Below are positions 23,551 through 33,740 of a stretch of 64,000 nt of DNA, in pieces; the stretch's first letter is position 1; each line of letters opens with the position of its first letter. The notes under the pieces were generated by a model that worked only from the letters and a program-made list of their open reading frames with translations, was not told the DNA's origin and searched no databases. The translations under genes and the position numbers were made by a program. The stretch lies in the NCBI GenBank assembly GCA_003415625.1, contig PYIU01000007.1, forward strand, positions 2,418,001 through 2,482,000. The letters are read 5' to 3'. This DNA comes from Aquanectria penicillioides. Lineage: Eukaryota > Ascomycota > Sordariomycetes > Hypocreales > Nectriaceae.

Positions 23551-25224
23551 TTATCGATCACCAGTTCGCCAAGTGTCTTCCTGCTTCGTGCCAGGTGGGA
23601 GCCAGCTCGCATTGTTGCCGGCTGGAGTCCGCCGTCCATTCTCGTCTGTCTTCTTGGAGTCGTCTAGGTTGGCTCCCTGAGCGCGATACCCTTCGTTATA
23701 GGGATGAGCACTGAACTCGGAGCGGGGAGACGACAAGTTTGAAGACCTCATGCCTGCTGTGTTGAGAGGTAGCAGCGGGGCTTTGGCGGTCTGGGACATC
23801 ATCTGGGCTTTGCGGTCGGCCTTGTTGCTCTCGCTGGTGCGGTCGTAGAGGTAGAGACCGAGGAAGGTGAGGGCGATACCGACAGCCTGGATGGGCGTCG
23901 TGGGATTCCTGAACCAGAGAATGGCCATGACAATGACGAAGACGCGCTTAATAAGACTGGCAACCGAGTACGTGACGGGAGAGACGATGGAAAGAAGGAC
24001 GAAGGCGAGGATGTTCTGGCCGAAATGGGTGACGCCATTGAAGACGAATTCAACAGTCAACCGGCCATGGTCCATTGAGTTCGTCTTGCTGGTGAGGTCG
24101 ACAGATCCCTCGTAGTAGATGTTCTTAATGAGACCCATACCTTCACTCCAAAACCAGATGGGCGTGGTGAGAACGAAGGCCAACCCAGAGGAGTAGCAGA
24201 GCAAATTGAGCTTGTCCAGCTTCTTGGATGGCACTCCTGGATTTTCGGCTTCGGCCTTTGCAGCCTCATTGAACAACTTCTTGGAGAAAATATTCTGGGC
24301 GACGAAGACAATGGTGGCGAGGAGAGCGTGAATGACGCCTATGAGCTCTCCGCCGTAAGTCGTCTTTCCCGAGCAAGCCAGCATAACACCCGAGGTCAAG
24401 GGGATGAGAGAGAAGTAGGTGGCGGTGGGGTACTTGATATCAAAGACGAGTCGGTAGGCGAGGACTGTGAAGAGGGGCGAGAGCCCCTTGATGGTGTGGA
24501 CGAGAGAGACCGGAATCTTGGAGGTTGCTGTCGAGCTAAGCAGGTGGCCGCCAATCTGAAAGGCGGCGAGGGGCAGGGTGGTCATGATGACCTCGCGAGA
24601 GGGCGATCGGATCGGATATTGCAGGGCTGTAATCTTGGTTCGCAGAACGGGGAAGATATCGGCGATTTTTGCCATAAGAACACATAGCGACGAAACGAAG
24701 GCGAATTGAACAAGGGTCAGGGTCGCGGGCTTGTCGAAGGAGTTCAAGATGGACTTGGAAGACGTGTTGGTCAAGGCGGATGAGGTGTACCACATTAAGC
24801 ACAGAACCTGTTTGGTACAACGTTAGCATAGTACTTGGGGGACTCGACGCCAGGAGCGAAGAGACTCCTGAACAGAGACCCAAGACTCGAGGTCCGAGGT
24901 TCGAGAATAGGATGGCGGTCGTACAATCAACTTAGGGGAGACGGGGGCCCTCAGGGCATCGGCAATCTCGTGTGCATTTTGGCTGACGCTGCCATGGCGC
25001 GTTCGAATGGTGCGAAAAGCATCGCCGAGACTCTTCTGTCGGGTGTGGCCCCGGCCAGCGGCTGACCATCCCAAGCCCTTAGACTGGTTGGCAGGAAACC
25101 ATCGATCAGAGGTTCGGAGCGGGCCGTTGGTGTATCCTGGGGCGGCTTTGAGCGGGCTGGGGGATCGCGATAGAACGCCCATAGGCGGGTCTATCAGGTC
25201 GGGAAACTTTTCCAGCTTCTCCAT
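23551..25224 (-). CDS. Sly41-like carrier of the triose-phosphate translocator family
   Basis: Predicted polytopic ER/Golgi membrane carrier of the drug/metabolite transporter superfamily. Two exons (24925-25224 and 23551-24807, intron 24808-24924) give 518 residues. Residues 1-100 are a polar cytosolic domain (SLGDAFRTIRTRHGSVSQNAHEIADALRAP). A TPT domain of about ten helices follows: VLCLMWYTSSALTNTSSKSIL, SKIPVSLVHTIKGLSPLFTVLAYR, FVAQNIFSKKLF, SPVTYSVASLIKRVFVIVMAILWF and IQAVGIALTFLGLYLYD. The TIKGLSPLFTV and SLIKRV motifs each place a Lys where translocators bind substrate. The C-terminal 90 residues are polar. Budding yeast Sly41 is linked to ER-to-Golgi transport; the substrate here is unknown. 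Divergent from SF3B2. Confidence 0.9.
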
Positions 25225-26240
25225 AACGGCGGGCTCGAGGATGGGCGATTCGTCAGAGGTGACGGAGGAGGAGTGCGGAGGCTAGCGACGCAATCTCGAT
25301 GGCGTTGTGCTGGGGTTGCGCGGCCGCGAGGTTGCGTGCGACGCCGGCGAAAACGTGTCCGAAAGTCGAGAGAACGGGAGGGATGCAAAACGAGCGACGA
25401 AGGATCAAGCGAGGGGCGGCGGGCGGCGGGCTATCGATGATGGAACCGTGTGCTCATTGCTTTATTGCGATCCTTGAAAAGGTAGCCGAGCTGGGCGGGA
25501 CGAGCAGCGAGGGGAGAGGGGAGGGGACGGTCGGGACGATGACGACGCCCGCTGACAGACGGACAGGTGATGATGGCGCTGAACACGAGGTTGGGCTGGA
25601 TGTAAATCCGTCGACGAGAAGAGACGAGGCGCGCTGAACGGGAAGAAGATGAAAATAGCTGAGATGAAATGAAACGAAGACGAGGCTGCGATGCGATTTG
25701 GAAATTGCACGACGCGAAGACTGGCGGCAGACAGTCGATGCACTATAATAACTGGTGCGGCAGGGCCTTGTCCATGTCCATGTCCGTGTCTGTGTCAATC
25801 ATCGCGATCCAGTTCAGCTATTCTTAAACCCAGACCAGAGCCAAAACCCAGGGGGCCAAGCTTCCCAAAGTCTCATCAGGGACCTGTTACGTGGCGCCGC
25901 CTGCGAGACTGCGGCTGTGCGGCTGTGCTTGAGTCGTCCGATCTTCCCCTTTGGGGTATCTTTTTTCCGGGTTTGTTCCGGCTGCCGCTTGTGTTCCGGT
26001 GGAGCGATAAGCTGATAGGATAGACTTTAAGCGCGCAATTAAGCGCGGGCGTGCTCTGCCTGTCTTTTTTTTTTCTTTCCTCACTCGCCAGGGCCCTCGT
26101 GAGGCTACGCTACTGTTGCTGCGCGAAAGACTCCACCCAACTAAACCGACCCTGCCTGTCCATCCAACTTTCTCTCGCCCGTCCATCAAGCACCCCCTCC
26201 AGGCCGCCAACGCATAGCTCGTGCTCGGCTCCTTGTGGGA
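25225..26240. promoter_or_regulatory. Divergent promoter region between the Sly41-like gene and SF3B2
   Basis: About 1 kb, with GC-rich stretches, T/C-rich tracts near 26067-26080 and 26160-26200, and two GCGCGCAATTAAGCGCGGGC-like elements near 26030-26049 that form an imperfect inverted repeat around AATTAA. No coding frame with family character. Confidence 0.45.
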
Positions 26241-26402
26241 ATGGGAAGAGACCCGAAGCAGTACATTGTTGCGCTCGCGGGTTTCTACGCCATCTTCCAG
26301 CTCCTCACTCAGGTTTCCAACCCGGCCGCGTCTCCCAAGCACTTCCTGGTCGCGACGCCTCCGTCGCCAAACCCGAATTCGCCATGGCGGCCCCAAAAAT
26401 GA
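26241..26402 (+). CDS. Upstream ORF (53 codons) overlapping the SF3B2 start
   Basis: ATG at 26241 with purines at -3 and +4 opens a 53-codon frame that ends at TGA 26400-26402, 16 nt past the SF3B2 ATG (26384) in a different frame. The peptide begins MGRDPKQYIVALAGFYAIF and contains one hydrophobic segment (residues 8-21). It could be a regulatory uORF that lowers SF3B2 translation, a small membrane protein on the same mRNA, or chance. I do not recognise it. Whether the mRNA starts upstream of 26241 is not visible in the sequence. Confidence 0.35.
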   Translation: MGRDPKQYIVALAGFYAIFQLLTQVSNPAASPKHFLVATPPSPNPNSPWRPQK

Positions 26403-28258
26403 CCAAGAACCAGATGCGAAGAGCGAAGAAGAAGGAGCAGAAGAAGGCAAAAGCAGAGGTACGCCGCGTCCCCCCCCCGTACCCTCCTCCGCACTCTCCC
26501 CATCGCATTACGCACGCTAACGCGCAACAGGCCACCACTACCAAGACTGAAGAGCCGATCACCGACGAGGAGCCCGAAGACAACGAAGTTGTTCAGGAAC
26601 CTGCCGCAGACCTAGAAGTTAAGAAGAAGGATGATTCAGATAATACTGCAACTGCGGATGGGCCGGTCCTCGTTGACGCCCTCGATGAAGATCCAGCCTT
26701 CGCCATGTTCAAGGACATCTTCAACAAGTTTGGCGCATCGATCCAGGAGGACGAGGTCGCGAAGGAAGCGAATGCCGGAAACCAAGGAACCGTATTCTTC
26801 GATGACGACGACGATATACCCTCGGAGGATGAAGGAAATGCCCAGCCCAAGTTGTCCAAGAAGAAGAGAAAGCAGCTCAACAAGCTCTCCATTGCTGAGC
26901 TAAAGGCCCTCGTCCGCATTCCCGAGGTGGTGGAATGGCAAGATGTGTCCTCATCAGACCCTCGACTGCTCGTTCAGATCAAGGCACAGCGAAACGTGGT
27001 GCCCGTGCCTACGCATTGGTCCCTGAAGCGAGAGTACCTCTCATCCAAGAGGGGTATCGAGAAGCCTCCTTTCCGCCTTCCCAAGTTTATTGCCGAAACT
27101 GGAATCACCGAGATGCGCGATGCCGTTCTCGAGAAGCAAGCCGAGCAGTCATTGAAGCAAAAACAACGCGAACGAGTGGCACCCAAGATGGGCAAGCTTG
27201 ATATCGACTACCAGAGGCTTTACGACGCATTCTTCCGTTTCCAGACCAAGCCCGAATTGACGCGATTTGGCGAAGTTTATTACGAGGGCAAGGAGTCTGA
27301 AGTCGATTACCAACATTTCCGACCCGGCGATCTCAGCGAAAACACCAAAGAAGCGCTTGGAATGCCGCCTGGAGCACCTCCACCATGGCTGATCAACCAA
27401 CAACGATTCGGCCCTCCTCCCTCCTATCCCACACTGAAAATCCCTGGACTGAACGCCCCTCCACCTGCTGGAGGTTCGTGGGGTTTCCACCCTGGTGGTT
27501 GGGGCAAACCGCCAGTCGACGAATTCAATCGGCCCCTGTACGGCGGCGATGTCTTTGGTCTCACTGCACAGAATGGTGCCCAAGCCCAAGGTGCAGCCCA
27601 AGCCCAGGCGCCGACTGGTGATCCCGTTGAGCGGACCCTGTGGGGTGAGCTGCAACCTCGCGAGGAGGAGTCCGAAGAAGAGGAGTCGGAGGAAGAGTCA
27701 GAGGAGGAGGACGACGACGAGAATGCAGATGGCCTTGAGACGCCCAGTGGCCTTGAGACGCCTAGTGGTTATGCCAGCACAGTACAGCCCGATTATGGTA
27801 CAGGAGTTGAGACATCTATCGCTGGGGAGATGGATCTGCGCAAAGAACGTCGTGGCTATGATACCGAAGAGTCGAGCGCGCCTCGCTCTGCCTACACCAT
27901 TCTCCCTGAACGACAGGTCCGCGCTGAAGGTTTCTTCGGCAGCGACCGTGTCTACGATCTTAAACAAGCTCAACGCTCTGGCATGCCTGTTCTGGGAGCC
28001 GAGGACGACTCTCGCAAGCGCAAGAAGCCCGGTGACGTTGATGTGGCACTTGACGTTGACTCACTGCACCAGAGTGACGGCATCAACAAGGATGACTTGC
28101 GACGAAAGTTTGAAGAAGGCCGAAAAGAGGATGGTCTCGGCGCTAAGTGGTCGTATGACGATGATTTGAGCGAGATGATTGCCCAGGAGAGCCGGAAGCG
28201 ACAGAAAACAGAAGCCGAGCTACAAGAGAAGAAGAAACAGAGCAGGTATAGGTTTTAA
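26384..28258 (+). CDS. SF3B2: Splicing factor 3B subunit 2 (SF3B145/Cus1)
   Basis: U2 snRNP SF3b component that helps hold U2 at the branch site in the nucleus. Start MAAPKMTKNQMRRAKKKEQKK (ATG 26384). A 72-nt intron (26459-26530, GTACGC...CAACAG) removes a stretch that is open in frame. The N-terminal half is charged. The DUF382 core follows: PKFIAETGITEMRDAVLEKQAEQSLKQKQRERV, preceded by HWSLKREYLSSKRGIEKPPF. Next is the PSP motif region (MPPGAPPPWLINQQRFGPPPSYPTLKIPGLNAP), then PVDEFNRPLYGGDVFG. An acidic EEESEEE stretch and a Lys/Arg-rich C-terminus (DDLRRKFEEGR) follow. About 600 residues, shorter than the animal protein because the N-terminal SAP region is absent, as usual in fungi. Confidence 0.95.
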   Translation: MAAPKMTKNQMRRAKKKEQKKAKAEVRRVPPPYPPPHSPHRITHANAQQATTTKTEEPITDEEPEDNEVVQEPAADLEVKKKDDSDNTATADGPVLVDALDEDPAFAMFKDIFNKFGASIQEDEVAKEANAGNQGTVFFDDDDDIPSEDEGNAQPKLSKKKRKQLNKLSIAELKALVRIPEVVEWQDVSSSDPRLLVQIKAQRNVVPVPTHWSLKREYLSSKRGIEKPPFRLPKFIAETGITEMRDAVLEKQAEQSLKQKQRERVAPKMGKLDIDYQRLYDAFFRFQTKPELTRFGEVYYEGKESEVDYQHFRPGDLSENTKEALGMPPGAPPPWLINQQRFGPPPSYPTLKIPGLNAPPPAGGSWGFHPGGWGKPPVDEFNRPLYGGDVFGLTAQNGAQAQGAAQAQAPTGDPVERTLWGELQPREEESEEEESEEESEEEDDDENADGLETPSGLETPSGYASTVQPDYGTGVETSIAGEMDLRKERRGYDTEESSAPRSAYTILPERQVRAEGFFGSDRVYDLKQAQRSGMPVLGAEDDSRKRKKPGDVDVALDVDSLHQSDGINKDDLRRKFEEGRKEDGLGAKWSYDDDLSEMIAQESRKRQKTEAELQEKKKQSRYRF

Positions 28259-29192
28259 TGGTTGCTTGTCCTGAGATCCGATAGATAGAGACGAGGTCGA
28301 TTCATAGGCAGATTCGTGTGGCACCAGACGAGAGGGATGGAAATGGTTATTGTAAGATGTTGCTGGGCCGAGGCGGATACTGGCTGGCGTTTTTGAGAAG
28401 TCTTTTAGGCAAGAATAGGGCAAATACCACGCATGTTGAGGTTGAACGAATATCCTTCTTGTTTCCCTTCTCCAACCGGTGCTTTGAATGCTGCAGTTGA
28501 AGTACGTATCCTGAAGCGGCCCCTATGAGGTCCATCAACACGCGTTAGCCCCTCGTATTCGAGCCCTCAAAGTGCTCGACTCTGGAGACAACTCATGAGC
28601 AAAATTCAACGGTTAGTCAAACACTAGCATTAGAGTGATGGTACTAGCAAGTCACAGGAAGGACTACTATTGAAGTAAATTGCGTTCCATGCAGAATTAC
28701 TAGTTACATGTCCCGTTCATTGAGCACATGATGGACGGCACCTTAATTTCTTAGACCGTACATGTCGAGGGACGCATGATTTCGTTCACATTCCACTCGC
28801 AAAAACCGTCAATACAGAGAAAGTTGTTACGACACAGGTCTGGCAATAAAAATACAGCGGTGGAAGCGGAACCGCAATTATCGTGGCAGATAAAGGCAAA
28901 TGGGCGCTGAAAGGGTGCCCTTACGAGCTATATTACAGCCTGATGCACAGAGGGTCTGCCGTCACTCAGGTGATCCATATGATAGAGGTCGGTAACACTG
29001 TTACGTATGCGTGCATAACCAACTCGTCCACTCGCCCGTGATTTGTCTTCAAGTATGTAGGAAGACAATGCGACGCTACCCAGCCTGATCAGGTGGACTC
29101 GGTTCTCTTGCTCACGGCATTCCTTGTGACTTGCCATTCCCCGCCTTTCCGAGCCTTTTCAATCCAATTTCTACAAAAAGAACTGCATCGAA
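28259..29192. other. Gene-free stretch opening the low-density island
   Basis: About 930 bases after SF3B2. It has mixed composition, becoming AT-richer, with only short frames. I see no promoter, RNA gene or mobile-element end that can be supported. Confidence 0.4.
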
Positions 29193-30408
29193 ATGGATAA
29201 TATCACTAATTTAGGGAGCGGGACACGCTTCAAGGCCGTCAGAGTAGACGATGGCCATTTCGTCATCCGCCCTTGCGGCTTCCACACATCGGCACTCGAA
29301 TCCTCGGCCCTCTTCCCGGTTGTCTCCGATCCTGGCCCTATAGCCATCACCGGGGAACTCGACTGTGTTCGAAACAAGGCTGCTCTCTCTGTAATTAAGC
29401 ATCGAGGCGGCACTAAAGAGGGTCATTGTGGCAACCTCGTATCACAGTGGAGAGATCCTGGAGACGTTCCACGGGGACTCAAGGACACACAAAAGGGGGG
29501 AAACGCCGATTGCATGGCCGGTGAAGCGAACCCACAAGTCAAACCCAACTCTTTCTGGAAGTTCGTTGCGGCTAGATTCTTGGTCTCTCTAGAGTTACTA
29601 CTAACAGCAAACGACAGAAAGTTTGCGTATCCCGGTGCCGCACCTCAGGCACGGTCCAAGACAGACAACTCCTACGACGGCAACACTCTCGGGGCACAAA
29701 CTCAATGGTACTCATATCATCCAAATCCACTCTGATGTGCTAGAATCGAAGCTGAATAAAAGATATTCAAGTGCGAGCATTGTCCCTTGCGAGAACAACC
29801 CCGGCTCCAACCATCTCGTCGTTGATCAAAACATACTCTTTCTGCGGGTGCCGGGCTTGAAAGGAGAGAGTGGCCCAGTAGCTGAAACCAAGAGCGATAC
29901 GGTATCTAAACAGTTCAACATGAACTTTGGCGTGGGTTTCCCATGGAGTTTTATTATTCGAAGTGATGATTTCGAATTGCTCCAGTGCTCCTATTTTACT
30001 TACGCTCCGCTAACAAATGGGCAGGCTGCCGCAAACTGCGGACACCAGAGGGCGGTCCTCGCAATGACCAAGACCACCCAAAGTAGCATGCGAGCTTTAA
30101 GTTGTCAAATGTATGGCAATGGTCAAAATACATTTCAGAAATGCACATTCTCCCGTGGCATTCACCAGCCAAGATACGATCTAGAGATGGCCCACGCAGG
30201 GTCAAGTGAAACTCGCCTGCCTGAGGATAATTGGCTGGCTTCCAGAGGCAGCACGTTTTGGAGATGTCACATTTGCTTCCAAGATTATTCATATGACACC
30301 ACACCGCAGTGCTTGAATGATGGCCATATTCCTTGTGACAGGTGCGAGATTTGGACCAACAGAACAAGGGGTAGCGCATTGCAGATGGGGTGGTATTGCT
30401 TGCCTTGA
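29193..30408 (+). pseudogene. Decayed or orphan gene with C-terminal Cys/His module (copy 1)
   Basis: Two overlapping frames (29193-29735 and 29623-30408) look coding but do not join simply. The first ends with VKPNSFWK followed by a convincing intron (GTTCGT donor, TACTAAC branch, GACAG acceptor, about 29552-29617). The second ends in a Cys/His module, FWRCHICFQDYSY..QCLNDGHIPCDRCEIW, with spacing suggesting a small zinc site. Both the intron position after a Trp-Lys codon and the module recur in the gene at 31.7-33.5 kb, so the two are paralogues. The middle shows no recognisable domain and splicing leaves the halves in different frames. It may be broken, or a young gene with an exon I cannot see. 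Function unknown. Confidence 0.4.
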
Positions 30409-31655
30409 TCTCCAATGTAACTCAGAGGCATGGAGGACAAAAAAAAAAAGTTCCAGATCTATTGGCTTTCATGAATCTTCGCTTTTTCTTATTTAATGCA
30501 GCCCTCTCTATATTCAGATCGTTAAGAGACCTCAATTGCCAGATTGTGGACTTCCCGAGCATCACGTAAAGTGGCTCAAAGGCTGTATTCAACGAAGACC
30601 CAGCATGCGAACTGATTAGATCATGGCTAGCGAGCTTCCACAATGAAATGCTACTTACCCAAAAGTTCCCGTAGCCCAAAGAAAGGCTCTATTCGAGTAC
30701 AAATGTATTCCTCAATTTCCTTGTCCACAAATTTTAGCCGTGTTTATGGTTGATCCTTCCATTACGATGAACATATTAGTAGACTACATTATGACAGTGA
30801 GCATGTCGCTGATGTAATAGTTACACCCGAAAAGGAAGACGTAGAATCCCAACAGTTCAATATGACGTCGGTAAATAAAACAAGCACGTTGCAGCATCCT
30901 TGCAAAATACTTCCTTGGAATAAGAGAATATCCAGCGACGAAGGCAAACGGCCAAATCACTGAGTCGCTGACTCATTACCAACTAACAAGATTTGATGAA
31001 AGTGTGTATAACTGGGTCAGGAACGTAGGTCTAATATAGCTTAGCCGCTCATCACATTATGAAAAGGCGTCAATCATGCTCTCCAAAGTACCCAAAATGT
31101 GACCGTAGATCTTGCCTGACAAATCCGGCCCTTCGAAAGCATAACGAGGTGTAAAATTCCCTTTTGAACCACCCAGCACAAGCCCGAAATTTTGGACCAT
31201 CGCTTGCACTTCATAAGCGTTCTCAGGGTCAACATCTCGCCATAAATAAATACCAAGAAGAGCAACACCATTATAGAGATTCCCCATAGGATAATTGGCT
31301 TAAGAGAAAAGCCACGAACAATACAACCGCGCAAGTTTGATGGATCAGGTATTGCACCCTGATGAGGACTATTGGAGACGATGGAGGTTTGGCCCCGTCG
31401 CAAAGCCTAACAAGAGGGGAATTTGCACTTTTAGAACTCTGGCGAACCATATCGGAGGGGATCTCATATTCCCTCATGCAAACCCAGCGAATAGGTTGCC
31501 TCATTGCCTCACAAATACTTTGAAGCCGATGCTATGCTACGTAGCCTGATTTAGTTGGGCCTCAATTCACTATTCAGTATCTTTAATCTACCTTCTGCCT
31601 CATTCATGCCCCCTTCCCAATCATTTTCTTCTATTTAAGTTCATAAACTTTGAAA
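30409..31655. other. AT-rich gene-free stretch
   Basis: Between the two related gene remnants. A minus-strand frame near 31057-31287 (76 codons, starting MGNLYNGVALLGIYLW) is protein-like in composition but has no match I recognise and no clear upstream exon. Otherwise only short frames occur. Confidence 0.35.
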
Positions 31656-33489
31656 ATGGAAGAAGACTTGACAAAACGAGTGGCGAAATGGTCTGTCAAC
31701 TCGGCTGTAGCAGACAACGGAACTGTGCTCACTCGTCTCTGCAAAGCGTGCATTTCGACGTGTAAAGCAGTCATGGTTTTAGCAAGTGCTCATGAAAATG
31801 CCAATGGGAAACTTCTGAGAAGCCTAGAACGCAGTCGAAGCAGAATCATTCTTTGGGCAGATGCATATGATGTTGCTGAAGGTGGTCTGGATAACCTCAC
31901 ATTTCAATCGACAGTCTTACGTCGGGAAGTGTTGCAAACCCTAGTTTCCATTGCATATTCTCTTAGTCAAGGTGGTCATTGGATTTTACATCCATCTCAG
32001 GTCATATAGCACTGAAAAAACTAGTGTTAGTACCTAACCTGAGCCTAAGAAACGACGTTGACACTAAAGACCTTGACTACTAGATACAAGAAGCTTCTGA
32101 AACCGTACACTCTGACTACGCAGGCGACATCGACCATGAGAAAAGCACCTTTTAGCCCATACATTGAGAGGAAGGGATTTGGTGAGTCTCCTGGTAATTT
32201 GAAGCCCTTTTCATCGTCTTTTGATCTTCCAACATCGTCAAATGGCGAAGCGCGAACAAGCGAGTCCGAATCCATCAAGTATTTCGAATCCACGTCTAGC
32301 TGATGGATGATGCCGCCAATATAATTTTCCACTAAATTAATTCTCCGGCGTTTCCCAAACGCGGACCCAGGTTTGGCAGATCGTCTAGCCACTACGAGTT
32401 TGTCACGCCTTGAGCGTTGCAACCAGGAGCGGGAAAACAACTCAGAGATAGGCGTAACCATGGAGGATTCCAAGTCATTTCATGATTCAGGATTAGGGAC
32501 TTCATTACACACAGGCAGTGAAGATGCCGAAATAGTGATGACATACAAAGGTACAGGCCGCTCAGTGCAGATCCCACCATTAACTGAGGCCGCCAAGGGA
32601 GGTCAGCCTTTCCAATTTGTTGCTTGTGGTCGAAAAGTACAAATCAAAACCAACTCATACTGGAAGTGAGTGTAAAGGTGTTTATCACGAACATCAGATA
32701 TGTCATGTTAACCCTTATATAAGGAGACATCTCTACAAAGACCTTCGACCGTGGGTATGCCTTGACACAGAGTGCGGTCACGGCCGCGAAACATTCGAGT
32801 CAAAGGCATTATGCCTTCTTCATCTTGGACAAGATCATGCGCATGGACCAGAATGGGACCTATTCAATGCCCTCTGTGCTTAGAGACAACCATGAAAGGA
32901 ATGGAAAGTGTTGGAAACCATCTCTCTACTCATCTAGAAGAGTTATCGCTAGCCGTGTTGTCAAAGCCAATGGACTCTGAACCGGAGGGTTTGTCAGTGA
33001 CCTCAACAAACAGCAAAAAGGCACCTAAAATTCCGGTCTCAAACATCGATGTAAGGAATGAAGCCTTCAAATTCAGCGTAACGAAGTGGTCATTACAGAG
33101 TGCTTATGCTGGGTTACCCTCCTCTCTGCTTCTTCGCTTTGCAAACATTCCCCTCGATAATGCAAGGACCTCTGCTAATTAATAAGTAGGAAACTTCGCA
33201 TCCCACGCCATCAAATGTAGCTCAGAACGATGGCCCTCCACTCTGCAACCCGGGCCAGGAGAGGGAACGGGCATCCCGCAACCGAGCCAAGGGGACGGCA
33301 AAATCGTCAAATGGGGGAGGCGGTGGAGGCAGTGGTGCAACCTGGAGAAGACGGGCGAGTTTGGACACCTTCTGGCGATGTCATCTTCGCTTCGAGGATT
33401 ATGCATACAGCACCACACACCAGTGCTTGAATGATGGTCACGTCCCTTGCGTGGCTTGTGAAGTTTGGACAACAATAATCAACAGGTAA
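31656..33489 (+). pseudogene. Fungal C2H2-finger accessory protein, damaged (copy 2)
   Basis: Resembles a fungal lineage of C2H2-type proteins often found beside NLR-like and ankyrin genes. Recognisable parts in order are: an N-terminal helical domain (SRSRIILWADAYDVAEGGLDNLTF, from 31656), a middle part with LRRFPNADPGLADRL, then SKSFHDSGLGTS and IPPLTEAAKGGQPFQFVACG. An intron (GTGAGT donor near 32668, ATAAG acceptor) leads to WKRHLYKDLRPWVCLDTEC, then CPLCLETTMKGMESVGNHLSTHLEELSL. A GTAACG donor near 33079 with a CTAAT branch and TAG acceptor joins the last exon. That exon has a Gly run and the module FWRCHLRFEDYAY..QCLNDGHVPCVACEVW, ending at TAA 33487-33489. Damage: stop codons between the N-terminal and middle parts, one missing base near 32860, and the first Cys of the first finger replaced by Phe. 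Confidence 0.5.
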
Positions 33490-33672
33490 AAGATGATCAG
33501 GCAAATAAATATTCTCGTAATAGCTCGGGATGGAAACGAGTGTTCGCTTGTTGTTGAATTTAGAAGCAACCGATCTGTGTGGATTCATATCCCCGCCTTA
33601 TCGTGAAGGGTGCGTGGACATCCTTCTGGTGATGGGGAAGGATGCTCAAATGGCCTTCAAGACCCAGGTAGG

Positions 33673-33740
33673 TCAGAGGTTTAAGTGGTTCGGGGGGTTG
33701 GGAAGTGCCACGTTTGCTCCCAATCATTAACCGTTATCCA
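33673..33740 (+). repeat. Possible third scrap of the Cys/His module
   Basis: The bases around 33700-33730 resemble copy 1 near 30258-30290: a TGG-GAAGTGCCACGTTTGCTCCCA stretch aligns with TGGAGATGTCACATTTGCTTCCA. Read in the matching frame it gives GKCHVCSQ before a stop, corresponding to the start of the module. Only about 30 bases align, so chance is possible. Confidence 0.3.

Noticed and set aside
31057..31504. Two minus-strand frames (76 and 77 codons) as a possible gene
   Set aside because: They overlap in different frames with no convincing intron, and nothing is recognisable. I left it as an intergenic note.
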